Shown: positions 44,665-56,473 of the stretch, piece after piece | Layout of the letters: each line of letters opens with the position of its first letter | How positions within the stretch are numbered: position 1 is the first letter of the stretch | Source: Hyalella azteca | Taxonomy: Eukaryota > Arthropoda > Malacostraca > Amphipoda > Hyalellidae | Reading direction: 5' to 3' | Length of the DNA: 64,000 nucleotides | Assembly: GCF_000764305.2 (NCBI RefSeq) | Contig: NW_025939499.1 | Span: 1 to 64,000 of the forward strand | Position numbers and translations under genes: made by a program | Notes under the pieces: model-generated | Seen by the model: the letters and a program-made list of their open reading frames with translations, nothing else | What the model was told of the DNA's origin: nothing | Databases searched by the model: none

Positions 44665-45850
44665 GCTCTCTCCCGGCGGATGAAGAGACTGTAAAACCTC
44701 GCGGGAGAAGGGGCGGGGAGCCTTATTAAATATTTAGGCAGCGATTATACTGAGTCATCCAATAGATTCCGGTTATCCATTCGTGATCCACCTTTAAAGT
44801 TGGTTGGCTTTAAGTAGCAAAATGAATCTTCCATTGAGAATGGAATACAAAAGATCTCACGAGTATAGCGTTAATAAATTCTTTTATTGTCAATCTTCTA
44901 TTATAGGATAACGAATAAACATTCTTGTGAGATAGGCTGCAATACTCACAAGAAGTGAATTAAGGAGCCCCCGAATATCCGAAAAATCAAAAATATTTGA
45001 AATAAGCAGAAATCTTCCCAGATGACCATGCACAGAAATAAATCCGTGCTTAGATGTGAGGTTCGTTCAAGTCTGGAACGGTGTTTCAGTGTAATGTCAG
45101 GAGGCATCATTAAGCGCCGCCTGATTAATTATATATTTCTACCAGAAACTGAGGATTGGGGATTCGTTGACAAAGTGCGTGAGAGATAACTAAGACACTT
45201 CTCTCTGTACAATTTATCTTGCTACGAACGAGGTGGTTATACATGAGAGATACAATACAGGCTAATACGTCCACCTGGACCAAGTCGACCAAGACGGTCG
45301 GAGTAGCTCTAGCTCGGGCTACATGGCGGCGTACTTGTGAGTTACTGGGAGCTTTACTAAGGTTCCCAGCCTTTTTATAGAGTTTTATTTCCGCCCACCG
45401 AGTTCCCGTCCTCGTGACACATGTGCTGTACAAGCTGTCGACTCAGCGTCTGAGGTAAACTCTCAGTGACACAGTGGACTCATAGCTAACTAGGTCTGCT
45501 TGGAAACACATGAGGATTTGTATCCACAAACTACTATCGGACAGTAATCAAACGGTATACTGGAAGAGTACTGCAGGGTATTCGAATGGTATGCAGGAAC
45601 GGTACTTCAGTGTACATAAACGGTATACTGGAACGGTACTTCAGTGTACACAAACGGTATACTGGAACGGTACTGCAGTGTACACAAACGGTATTCTGAA
45701 ATGGTATACTTCAGTGTACACAAATGGTATACTGGAACGGTACTGCAGTGTACTCAAATGGTATCCTGGAACGGTATATATATACTTCAGTGTACACAAA
45801 CGGTATACATATAGGAACGGCACTTCAGTGTACGCGAATGGTATATACAA
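44665..45850. repeat. copy of the scro intron 1 repeat (30150-31510)
   Basis: Same orientation and order as the copy inside scro intron 1, ending in the same 34-bp ggtacttcagtgtacacaaacgg minisatellite (about 45545-45845, nine or so units). The copies differ by substitutions and indels. Confidence 0.85.
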
Positions 45851-45919
45851 GAAATTTGGTAATTCGAGATATAACCTGTACCTTGAAATGTTTCTTGGTG
45901 AGTAAGGAGAACAGTAATT

Positions 45920-46035
45920 ATGGGATTAATGGAAATAGTAGGGAAATTAGTGGCAATGATGAGGGGATTAGTGGGAATAGTAGTGAGATTAGTGGCAATG
46001 AAAAGGGAATTAGTGGGAATAGTGAGGGGATTCTC
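45920..46035. repeat. 36-bp tandem repeat, 3 units
   Basis: ggggattagtgggaatagta followed by gtgagattagtggcaatga and variants. Confidence 0.85.
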
Positions 46036-46600
46036 ACGTTTCAGTGATAATCTATCCCGGGCAACTCCGGGCTAACCTCTTGGGAGTTTTTATTTGCGAG
46101 GCTGCTCGATTTAAAGCAGATGCGTAAAACTCTTCCCTATGTTGTCATTGCGAGCATTTGAACAAACTTGGGAACATTTGTACTATTAGCGTTTTGTCAA
46201 TGGTTATTTTGTAAGTACATTTTAAATTGAAGGGTGAATCATTGAGAAGAAAATAAATATGGGAAACAATGATATTCAGTGGGGATTTTTTTAATCAATT
46301 GCTATAAATTTATTCAATCAATCTAACCAGTTGTTATAAATTGTCTAAAAAATAGTCATTCGTTTGGTGATATTAATCGATCAGCCAGAAAATTGCAGGA
46401 AATGTTGCTAAAAATATTCATAGACGACCGATACATTGTAGTAATCATACATTTATGTCTGATTACTCATTGTTACTAAACAATTAACATAAGTTGATAT
46501 CTATGCTAAAAAATACCAATTGTACCTATATTCTCATAGATTTTAACATCATCAAGGTGGTTATTGAGCCCTTAATTTGTGCTTTACTGAGCGTAATTCA
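46036..46600. other. no gene seen
   Basis: AT-rich spacer. Confidence 0.5.
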
Positions 46601-46604
46601 TCTC

Positions 46605-46830
46605 ACNTGCTAAATATACTTAGTGATAATATTGCTCTTGTGCTAAATATACTTAGTGATAATATTGCTCTTGTGCTGAATATACTTAGTGATAATATTG
46701 CTCTTGTGCTGAATATACTTAGTGATAATATTGCTCTTGTGCTAAATATACTTAGTGATAATATTGCTCTTGTGCTAAATATACTTAGTGATAATATTGC
46801 TCTTGTGCTAAATATACTTAGCGATAATAT
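46605..46830. repeat. 33-bp minisatellite, 7 units
   Basis: The unit tgctaaatatacttagtgat (plus aatattgctcttg) is in frame with itself, so it translates as a repeating LNILSDNIALV on one strand. At 23.83 kb the related sequence has only a single unit. An N at 46607 begins the array. Confidence 0.95.
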
Positions 46831-48182
46831 ACAAACAAAAGAATAAAAACCAACCAATGTTTGTAAGCGAATAAAACAGGCAGGTTTGAAAAATATAACT
46901 TTTTCAGTTACTTGTCTTTTTACATGTTATATACAATAAAAAATTGTGTTCTAAGTAAATATTTTTATCTAAAGTGCCTATATAGGTTTGAGAGATATTA
47001 AATGGACGAAAATTAAAACCGCATGAAAACGGTTGACTTCTCGGTCTTCCGAAGAGGTAATGTTGTGGATGCTTGAATGACGATTTCTATAATGTCGGAG
47101 AAACGTCCCCAATTAAAGTATGACGATACTCTTCACTTACTCATCAGTAAAGATTGTTTGTGGCAATCGGAAGATTATGAAAAGATTGGCTCAGTGAAGC
47201 ACAATTCTGGCCGAATTCGAATTTGTCGGAGAAATGAAAATGTTAAAGAGACTCGCAAGTGCAGGCCTCCGAGATCACTTCATATCTCAATGAAAACACT
47301 CACACGACTTCGTTTCGTACGAAAACATTTTGTAGTATCTTGTACTATCTGGAATGCGGAGAAAGATGTAATTAAAAAAAAAGATTAGTTTTACAGGACA
47401 AATATTTCGAAGATTTAAGGGTGACGTAGAACGATTTAAAATTGGCCTATCGAGCAGTTTAAAATGTGGCTTTTCTGACGAATGGTCATTTGCCATCCCT
47501 CTAACCTCCGCACCATACAGTGGGAATGGCAGGGAGCGCAGCCGTGCACCACCAATTTTGTACACCAATCAGTCCTGATCGAATAGAGCGCCTGGCATAT
47601 TTCCGTGAGGCCAGCAATTAAACAGCTGCTGATCAAGCCTGTCGTCAATAAGCAGCCCATGACATCATCTTGTTTTAAATAATATTGGCTCACGCTACCA
47701 TACACGAGAGCGAATGGCCTGGAGTACGTGTTATGATTAGCCACAGCTGAACAATAAATCGAATCACTACTTCATATCCTGACTAAAGCTCTAATTGTAA
47801 CCAGCGAATAACGGACTGCGACTAATCAGCCTAGCTCTTCAGGGAAACTGCATGAAATCTGCCGTGCACCACTAGGCCGCGTATTGAACATGACTTTCAG
47901 GGCATCGTTAAATTACGTAACTTTTAGTTCGCAGCATCTGAGGTTAGATTTCATATAACATAGTTCTGTTCCAAAAACTCTCGTCCTTCGACGAGTGGAT
48001 ATTCGACCGATGGCTGATTCGAAGCACGGGCGAGATACGGACGAGTTGGTGACGGGCATCGTATTCACTACAAGGCTCCGACGCGCTCCGTCTGAGTACT
48101 GCAGAATTTTTTCCCGCATTGGCAGACTACGCAAAGCCATCTGCCTGGTGACTTGCGGCTGAGAATGTTACGGTCTGGAAAA
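46800..48182. repeat. copy of the scro intron 1 segment (23830-24905)
   Basis: Collinear with the intron 1 copy and in the same orientation, with about 300 extra bases at 47357-47654. Both copies end at aatgttacggtctggaa. Confidence 0.85.
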
Positions 48183-48995
48183 AACCTCATCATTTCCGAA
48201 GGAATTTTATTCTCTTGCCAGTTTTACTGATGATTAAACATCATCATATTGTATTTCCCTCAGGAACAGATGCTGTGTGAACGCAGCCAGGTTTCTTGGC
48301 TGTCAGTGTCATGGCCGCCGCGGGCTTTTCATTTCTTGGAAAAAAATGAGAAATAAAATGAGTTCTACGAGCTTCTTTGATTTAAAAACGCAGCTGCAAG
48401 TGAACAAGAACCCCAACCCGGAAAATTGTTGGCTTATACGGCAAAAATCCACCGGTGATGGCATTTCTGGCTGAGAAAAATTGTGGAACGTCGGCGACGG
48501 CTGATTTTTTATCTAATTTGTGCTCGTCGTTTGCAGAGAAATTATGAAACTTCTCCGGAAAAATCAATATCATACGTGCAGTTATTCGCGCTGCAATGTA
48601 TATTTTATTTCATCAATTGAAATTAAACATACATTTCAGCGGAAGTAACTGCAAGTATGATCTTGAGATTTCCAGGCAATCAAACCCAAATTTTTTTCTG
48701 GCTTGTTCTATTTACATGGAAAGTTTTCCAAAGTAGCGTCTTCTTCCTATTTACTCCAACATTTCATTTGATGTCGAGTAAACTAGATACACCATTAATA
48801 TATCTTATTTGATATCAGTAAACTTTGCTCTTCCTGCGACCGTGCGTTGCAGTTTCATCCTCCAGACCGTATATGAAATACAGCGCTGCATCACACAATT
48901 CATGCAGACACTCACATGTATACTGAAGTTATTCAGGAGGCAATATCAGATCAGATGATAAATTCAAATATTGAATATCATTGACTCGTAATTAT

Positions 48996-49091
48996 AGGTC
49001 ACATGAGGTCACATGAGGTCACATGAGGTCACATGAGGTCACATGAGGTCACATGAGGTCACATGAGGTCACATGAGGTCACATGAGGTCA
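48996..49091 (+). repeat. array of ten AGGTCA half-sites in DR4 spacing
   Basis: The perfect 10-bp unit aggtcacatg gives ten AGGTCA hexamers, each separated by CATG, so nine direct repeats with 4-bp spacing. DR4 of AGGTCA is a classical nuclear-receptor dimer site. The unit also carries the E-box core CACATG on every turn. Confidence 0.95.
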
Positions 49092-49318
49092 TACACGTAA
49101 TTTGGCTCGAAGCACTAAAATTCGTTAAAGTGAATACTCAATCTCAAAGCTTTTAACTCATTCAATATCACTTGGTAACGTGGTCTCAAAACATGTAATG
49201 AATCATTTGATTATCTAGTCTTATATGAGTCTAACTTATATAATTTCACTTGATATGTAAATCTCACAAGCCGATCAGGTTCAAAATTTACTGGGGCTTA
49301 AAAACTCATCAAGCCGTG

Positions 49319-49408
49319 AAATGGCTCTCAGCCATGCTCTCAGCCATGCTCTCAGCCATGCTCTCAGCCATGCTCTCAGCCATGCTCTCAGCCATGCTCT
49401 CAGCCGGA
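49319..49408. repeat. 12-bp tandem repeat, 7 units
   Basis: atgctctcagcc is repeated seven times. The in-frame MLSA and MAES translations are by-products. Confidence 0.95.
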
Positions 49409-50908
49409 CCAGCGACGATGGCCTGCCACTCGCTGCGTCTCGCCATGTAAGGTTTCGGTGCTGTCAAAGGTTGATGATTAAAAACAGTGAGGGAACTGCG
49501 CAAGACGATCTTGAAATGTACAAATAAATGAGGTTCTGAATAAATCTACCGGAAGTCACACAGATATTATACAAACTTTCGTCGTCTTGTAGTGGAAGGC
49601 ATTAGATTATCGTGAGACAGGCAAAGAGAACTAGCAAAAAATTTCTCAAATTCATCCCTTTGATCAATCGCAACGATTTCATGAGAAGGAATTGATTTTC
49701 TTACAGTTTTAAAACTTAGAAATAATTTTACAATTATTTCCACTAATTCATTCTTTGGGCGCTTCCCCTAATACTTCCTGGTGATGATACCATCACTAAT
49801 AAAATAGCAGGATATTTGTTCATACATTTACCCCCAACGTCAAGGAATGGACAAGTGGAGGAAGGCGGAAATGAAGGAACAATTAGTGAAGTAATTACAC
49901 GGGCGTGGTGGCGGAGGAAGGGTTTGGCGGGCGCCTGGTCACGCGCCTGCTATTGGCTAATGAGGTGATGACGTCACAACACAACAAAGGTCACGTGACC
50001 CAGCACAAACAATAGCTTCTTAATGAAGCTAATAATTGCTGCATCTCGAACTGAACAGCCATGTTAGTGCTGTGTAATTCTGATGTGTGATGCACTCAAA
50101 TCTCTGCCAACTGCAGGACAGTAACAACCACAGCATTATTACCGTTAGCATACTTTCGAACTGTTATAAAGGTGAAAAAAACCCTTTTTCACGGTAAACC
50201 TTGTAGACGAAGAAACTGACGCAAGCACCAGCATTGTCGATATTGTCTGATTTGAAAATGCTGAATTCACGTACATATTAAATTTTTGTGATCACTTCTA
50301 ACATTTTATTCAAGTAAAGTTTGCGGTATAAGCAAGCGTATTGGCGGTTTCCAATTTAATTCTAAATGCGTGAGAATTTATTGCTCCTTTTGGTGTTATT
50401 TTGCATTAAATGTACACTAAATGGCATTAAATCTTGTATATTATGCGAACAGTGAACAGGATTTGGACGGTTTAGAAAGAGAGAGAGAGATGCTCTGGCA
50501 CTCTCTGGTAGATATTATTGGAGTTGGGCAATTTAATATTAGTATTTAATTTCTTTATGAACAGTCTATTGCCTTGTTATACGTAATTCACCTGTTCCAG
50601 ACTTGTCTTGAAAAGTTGCTAACGTCTTACGAAGATGCCATGCTGGTGCCGAATGTCACTCTATAGCTTCTTTTTTTCTGTTCGCATCACAAAATTGTCT
50701 CGCACAAAGTACGGGAGAATATCCCGTCTAGAAATGTTAATATTGAGACAACAATTTAAATTTTAGGAGCTACTGGATTCCTAGCATGATGCTACTGGAT
50801 ATATACCTACATACAGATATTTGGACATATTTCTTCATACATCCTGTTTTTTTTGCTTATTTTGATACCTTCAGCATTCTATATACATCCTGTTTCATCG
50901 CTTATAAG
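49409..50908. other. segment present only in block copy 1
   Basis: No gene seen. A patch at 49900-50005 has attggcta (inverted CCAAT), tgatgacgtcacaa (CRE-like) and aaggtcacgtgacc (E-box palindrome overlapping an AGGTCA half-site), so it could be regulatory. Confidence 0.4.
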
Positions 50909-51055
50909 CAGAGCTGGGCAGCGCTACTTTGAAATATAGCGGCCGCTACTGCTACCGCTACATGCTTTAAATGTAGCGGGCGCTACCGCTATCGCTACAA
51001 TTGCTTAAATGTAGCGCCGCTCCCGCTACTTGTAGCGCGCTACTGCCCACCTCTG
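50909..51055. mobile_element. hAT-like MITE
   Basis: The termini are cagagctgggcag and ctgcccacctctg, with an interior of near-palindromic gtagcgg/gctac sequence. Flanks are cttataag and cttatata, an imperfect 8-bp duplication. The CAGAG.TGGGCAG end is typical of hAT-derived MITEs, as I recall. Confidence 0.75.
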
Positions 51056-52240
51056 CTTATATAAGTCGCTGCAACTCTGGAAATATTATCTTATATAATT
51101 TCTTTTCACATTTTAAGAAGCAACTTTTTACTGAAAGCCATAAAACTTTTAGGTGATAGAGCAATGATATTTATATAATTGTATTGAACATACCCTAATT
51201 ATCAAGATAGACAGTATATACAAAAAGTTCCACTAGAGCAGCAGTCATTCACAATCCAACGTTTTGGTATAATTTTTGAGAGATGCACAAATTTCAACTG
51301 GAAATCTTCGCTAAATACCGATCTCACTGCGCTAATCGAATTTTTGAAATATTTTTAAGGTATTAGGGCTCACGTTAAAATTTATCACAATTTTCAGGTT
51401 ATATTAATCCATCGAACGAAAAACTTACACAAATTCTTCAAGAAATATAAAAATATATTCCATTGATCAATAAAAGGTTCACTCACTATGGTAAACTCAA
51501 TGGTAACATTAAATAAGTCGTTAAAACGTTTGATGCAGATACAACTAAACATTAACATTAAAAAATTGTTATAATTATTAATGGCAGATTCTTATGGCCG
51601 TAATAAATGACTGCAACGATTGTGTGTTATACATTAGTGAATAAGAAGGCAAGAAAATACAGCCACTGTGTAAAAGCTTAGCCCAGCGATTGCTCGTGTA
51701 ATACGGTGATTATCCTTATGTTTATCGTCTTGAATTTGAGTCTCGTCAAAGCAACCTGCGGCATTCGGACTGCGCATTCAAAATATCCTCAGCGAAATAC
51801 CGAAAAAGAATCGTTCTCATGTATTGTGAAGCTATTCTATTTAAGAATTCTGCAACCATATACCGAAACAGATTTAATTCAGTTTTTTTTTTCTTTCTAT
51901 GAGCCTTCACGAGTTTGAGTTGGCTGAAAATTCGGTTGTGATGTAGCATGCACCAAACTAAATTTCATGATTTAAATTTGTGCGTGCAGCACTCTGAAAT
52001 GACTTACATCACATCTAAAAAATAATTCTATGTTTTACACAACAACTGCTAGGATTTCTCTAGAATAAATTCGAAGCATATGTTCACAATTCAGTCATCA
52101 TTCAGTCAGCATTAAAACCTGCTTTATTGCTGGCCCAGCAGCGCGCCGTGGGCCGAGCAGGGCGGTCACGTGCGGCTCTGTTTGACTCCTACGCTGCGAC
52201 GTCTCATTTAAACCTGCTTCCTTGTTTGCTCATACAGAGA
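51056..52240. other. no gene seen
   Basis: AT-rich, except for a GC-rich patch at 52135-52210 (gcgcgccgtgggccgagcag). Confidence 0.45.
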
Positions 52241-52249
52241 CCCAGTCTT

Positions 52250-52640
52250 AATTGAAGCGAGGCCTGGGTCATAATTGAAGCTGGCCCCACTCATAATTGA
52301 AGCTGGCCCCACTCATAATTGGTCTGGGACTCTCTGCTTAATTGGTCACGTGACCAGACGACGTCTCTGGGCGAGCTGTGATTGGGCAGAGACTCGTGGT
52401 GGGTATGGCAGAGCAAATAGCGTGAATTTAAATAAGAAATTGACACGTATTGAATTTCCAGCTCAATGGCTTCAGACAATGGAACTGCCGCGACGGAACT
52501 TAATGATGATGGTGAGAAGAGTGAGAGTGTGGTGACAGCTGCTGTGATGATGATGATGAGAAGAGTGAGAGATATGGTGACTACTGCTGTGATGATGATG
52601 ATGAGAAGAGTGAGAGGTATGGTGACTGCTGTTGTATTTT
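52250..52640. repeat. two short tandem repeats
   Basis: cataattgaagctggcccca is repeated at 52255-52325 (about three 25-bp units). A 54-bp unit containing gatgatgatgatgagaagag repeats 2.6 times at 52500-52640. Confidence 0.9.
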
Positions 52641-53054
52641 GACTGTACAAATATATTACAGATTCGTGCAAGTTTGAAGAAATTAAATGGAGTCAACAAT
52701 CTCCTAGAAAGAAACGATGGCATTTAATAAGATTAAGGCGAGAGAGGTACCGTAGTACAAAAATAAGATCAGTTGAAGATAATACGTCTTAAGTTGTTTG
52801 CTTTAATATTATCAAAACCAATTTAGCAATAGAGGAACAGGCGCTATCGTTTTTTTAAATGATCGCTGTTTAGTGAATATTACCAATTCTTGAAAGCTCG
52901 TGCATATTTTTTTATGAGTTATTATGAGAAGGTAAACATGAAATTAAATCAGTTTTCAAAGTTGCAAACAAGGAACGATATTCTCCCACGATAAGCCAGG
53001 CCTCTCACCCGTTGAAATGTTTGCTTCAATCAAGATCTTGCGAGAGATAAATAC

Positions 53055-53260
53055 GGCAAACAGCGTGCCACACGGCGACACGCAGCACGCAGACCACACG
53101 GCGGCGCTGCCACACGCAGCACGCAGACCACACGGTGACGCTGCCACACGGCGGCGCTGCCACACGCAGCACGCAGACCACACGGCGGCGCTGCCACACG
53201 CAGCACGCAGACCACACGGCGGTGCTGCCACACGCAGCACGCAGACCACACGGCGCCATG
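53055..53260. repeat. 34-bp minisatellite (copy 1)
   Basis: The unit ccacacgcagcacgcagacc (plus acacggcggcgctg) repeats about six times; cysteine-rich frames through it are spurious. The shorter partner array is at 58590-58700. Confidence 0.93.
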
Positions 53261-53734
53261 CACACGGCATTTGCGTGTCACATAGCATGGTGCACCGTAT
53301 TTTAACATCGTTATTTTAACATCGTTATTTAAAAATTAAAAGTTGAATCACAGCTTATATTATTTTATAATCTTTTTTTCATTCACGCCAAAAGGTAAAA
53401 GTAGTAGCACTTGTTAGTCCTCTTCACTAAAACCATCCTGTGGAATAAATTTTTTTCGAACACAATTGTTTGAACAAAATTCAAGAGTTCTCGGTAGCCA
53501 TATTCCTTTGATTATTTATACTTGTATGAATGCAAATGCGTGATAATATTTTTACTTCTAATATACTCACAAATAACACAGGCTTAATGTCAGGATTTAC
53601 ATCAAAGCTTTGGGAATATTTGAATTAGACGACACTCATTGCAGAGCACGAAGCTGTTCACAATAAATGTTATCCCGAGCACAGCAACGACGGTGAGGCG
53701 TTAACAGCGACGTGGGTGCGGGGGTGTTAGGATT

Positions 53735-53990
53735 TAAGTGAAATAAATGAACAAAATATGATAATTATTGATAAAAAGAATATGAAAATATACATTATAC
53801 ACAAATCTGGGGATTTAAGTGGAATAAATGAATAAAATATGGTCATTATTGATAAAAAGAATATGAAAATATTAAAATATACATAATAGGCAGATCTGAG
53901 GATTTAAGTGAAATAGACAAATAAAATATAATCATTATTGATAAACATAATATGATAATATTCAAATACATATAATAAACAAATCTGAAA
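53735..53990. repeat. about 82-bp tandem repeat, 3 units
   Basis: ggatttaagtgaaataaatg and attattgataaaaagaatat recur three times. The partner region near 59530 has a single unit. Confidence 0.85.
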
Positions 53991-54550
53991 ATTGGAATAT
54001 GCTCTAATCCTTAATTCTTCATGGAATCTTTTCTTTTTAATGCCCACGTTACAGCCTATGGGGAAATGAATATTATAGGACGTTACTTCCTAACTCAATG
54101 GGAAGGAATAATTTCATTTCTATACCTCTTGTAATATACATATATAATATTCATGCCTTGATTGAATAGCTATCGAATAATTCCCGTTATTATCAAAACA
54201 CTGCCATTACCACCTGACATCAACCTTTTAGAACCAGTTGATAATTTTCTAGTTGATGATGTAGTAGAATTCAAATTTCTCGATCGAAGCACAACTTCGA
54301 TCTGCATTATGAGCCTCCGTTATTATATAGCCGTGCAGCTCAACCACCATGCAAGTGACCCCAGACCTCTGACGGGAAGTGGCGCCCCGCTTGTTCACTT
54401 ACTCGTAATCACATTAAGCAATAAATTCCTTCAGTTACAATCCAGCTTTGTTATTCCCACGTGACGGCTGCTGGTGCATTCCTGCCCATCCTGCCTCGCA
54501 GGGAAGGCCTTCTGCATGGGGCAGCGAAGCGTGAGATGTTGATGATATTA
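53991..54550. other. no gene seen
   Basis: The frame at 54162-54464 is long for AT-rich DNA, but the partner copy at about 59840-60120 is disrupted, so I do not call it a gene. Confidence 0.45.
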
Positions 54551-54551
54551 A

Positions 54552-54912
54552 ATGCACATGTTGAGGTACAAGTGTACATGTAGCGTTATTAAGTACACAT
54601 GTTGATGAGAAAGTGTACGTGTAGCGTTATTAAGTACACATGTTGATGAGAAAGTGTACGTGTAGCGTTATTAAGTACACATGTTGATGTACAAGTGTAG
54701 ATGTAGCGTTAATAAGTACACATGTTGATGTACAAGTGTACGTGTAGCGTTATTAGATACACATGCTGATGTACAAGTGTAGATGTAGCGTTAATAAGTA
54801 CACATGTTGATGTACAAGTGTACATGTAGTGTTATCAAGTACACACGTTGATGCACAAGTGTACGTGTAGCGATATTAAGTGTACATGTTGATATGCAAG
54901 TGAACGTGTTAT
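54552..54912. repeat. 41-bp minisatellite, about 9 units (partner has 3)
   Basis: The unit contains gtgtacgtgtagcgttatta and agtacacatgttgatg. The corresponding array in the second block copy (60205-60340) has about three units. Confidence 0.93.
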
Positions 54913-56060
54913 AGTTACGGCAATAAACAGACGCGTTTGCATTTATTTTATGACAATCTTGAACTATGCAAAAAAGGTAAAATGCAACGACGTGTACGAA
55001 GCAAGTTCATTGAAACAATAATGTAATAGTATAGATAGTATTTGACGGCTGCGCGTGTTCTGATGTTCTACTGAATACAAAAGTCGTTATGACTAAAAGA
55101 TCAGCATTACTAGACTGATTTAAGATTATCTGGGTTGAATTCAATGCTAATTAAATGACATTTAACCTGAAATTGCATACTTGATTCATCTACAGAAAAA
55201 ATTCTGAAACTAACGCTATACTATCAATCACTCATGCATATCGGACAGCGATGTTGTTGAATAAACGCCAAACTATTATTAAAAAGAAAAATTTTGGTTA
55301 ATTACAGTTTTATATCCTAATTTCAAAGTCAATTTCTTTCAGCGTTGGATAATACCATTAGTTATCAACCCATAAAAGCTTAATTTAGGTAAAGTTATAT
55401 ATTCAACAAAAATGTTCTCTTACAGTCGTATCGTCACAAGACACTCGCCTACGAACAATTGAAGCCCCAAACGTCTCATACGACAGACAAAATTCGTAAA
55501 TAATTAGTTAAAATTCCCTTGTTGAAAACTTCGAAAAACAATTGTCGAAGTAAGTCTGTCTTAAATGTTCTTTCAGGATTTAGTAAATTTAATTGCATAA
55601 TAAACCTACAGCGAGGACTATATAATAAGAGAAAATTCAGAAGCTGCATAATTTTACCATTTTAATTTGTAAGTGTTAACATTTTTTTAACATTTAATTC
55701 GTGGCAGAATCAATTTAACAGAAACGTGTTGGCACTAAGTTTTAAACAAATTATTTAAATGCTTCTGAAATGAAAGGCTGTCAAAAACTTAGTAACTGAT
55801 ATTTGGTGGATTAGTTGTTCGTAGAGCAATTCCTCGTGCTCTTTGCGCACTTTAAAAACATCGCCTAAGGTGAACAAAAGATCCGACGAAATTTCCCAGC
55901 CATAATGTCCCAAAGTTCGAATTATTTCGATAGTTTTTGGACGGATAAATAGAAAATCAGTGGCCTTTAAGGCGAATCCAAAACCACGATAATCTGAGGT
56001 ATGCAGCAACTCTACATTATTTGCGCTTACTCAGCTTTGTGCACCTGCGTAAAAGGCGTT
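54913..56060. other. no gene seen (block copy 1, right part)
   Basis: The stretch 55800-56010 is almost unchanged in the partner copy at 61370-61580. Its minus-strand frame (84 codons at 55755-56009) is disrupted at its ends in the partner. Confidence 0.4.
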
Positions 56061-56150
56061 ACTCTGGCCATGCACAACGTTCATAGAGACTAACGTCGGT
56101 GTTACAGGGACGCATGACAATGTTCATAGAGACTAACGTCTGTGTTATAG

Positions 56151-56188
56151 CTGTCTCTTATACACATCTAGATGTGTATAAGAGACAG
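56151..56188. other. full Nextera junction adapter (artefact)
   Basis: Same 38-bp palindromic adapter as at 43759. It ends block copy 1 abruptly and joins it to a LINE fragment. Confidence 0.95.
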
Positions 56189-56462
56189 CCGATACTCCAC
56201 CAGCAAAGCGATTCAGCTGTATTTCCTGAAAGCATACTGACTGACGGACTAAAATACATATACCACCCCCTCCATGTGCAGTCCTATTGGCCCACAGACA
56301 ATGATAGCCACTAAAAGTGGGAAGGTAAGCATCTTTCACCCAGGTCTCTGTGAGACACATAATGCTTGGCTTCAAGCTGTACAATAATAGTTTAACTTCT
56401 ACAAGACGTGCATAAAGACTGTTACAGTTCAGCGACACCACAGACAAAGACATCAAATCCAT
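56189..56462 (-). pseudogene. LINE ORF2 fragment, endonuclease N terminus
   Basis: The minus-strand frame MDLMSLSVVSLNCNSLYARL continues with SIMCLTETWVKD, then F-x-GYHCLWANR and GGGGICILVRQSV. The N-x-NS, TETW and GGGI(C)ILV pattern is the start of an APE-type endonuclease of non-LTR retrotransposons. It is cut by adapter at 56188. Reverse transcriptase is absent from the window. Confidence 0.8.
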
Positions 56463-56473
56463 ATTTATGCTAG

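Larger units (their letters stand above)
48398..56151. repeat. block copy 1 of a long duplication (partner 56837-61740)
   Basis: Collinear pieces include aagaaccccaacccgg, the AGGTCA array, the cacgcagcacgcagaccaca minisatellite, the gtagcgttattaagtacaca minisatellite and ttttggacggataaatagaa. The last 280 bp are almost identical to the partner; other parts differ by perhaps 10% with indels. Copy 1 has an extra segment at about 49290-53030. Confidence 0.88.

Noticed and set aside
48996..49091. CRISPR array
   Set aside because: Direct repeats here and in the other minisatellites have no unique spacers, and the genome is eukaryotic.
53017..53319. Cysteine-rich and histidine-rich frames on both strands
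   Set aside because: They are translations of the 34-bp minisatellite in several frames at once.
54162..54464. 100-codon frame
   Set aside because: The partner copy near 59.9 kb is frame-disrupted and the residues show no motif.
56099..56314. Frames containing the peptide VSYTHLDVYKRQ (also near 43790 and 56830)
   Set aside because: This peptide is the translation of the Nextera adapter palindrome, not a protein motif.
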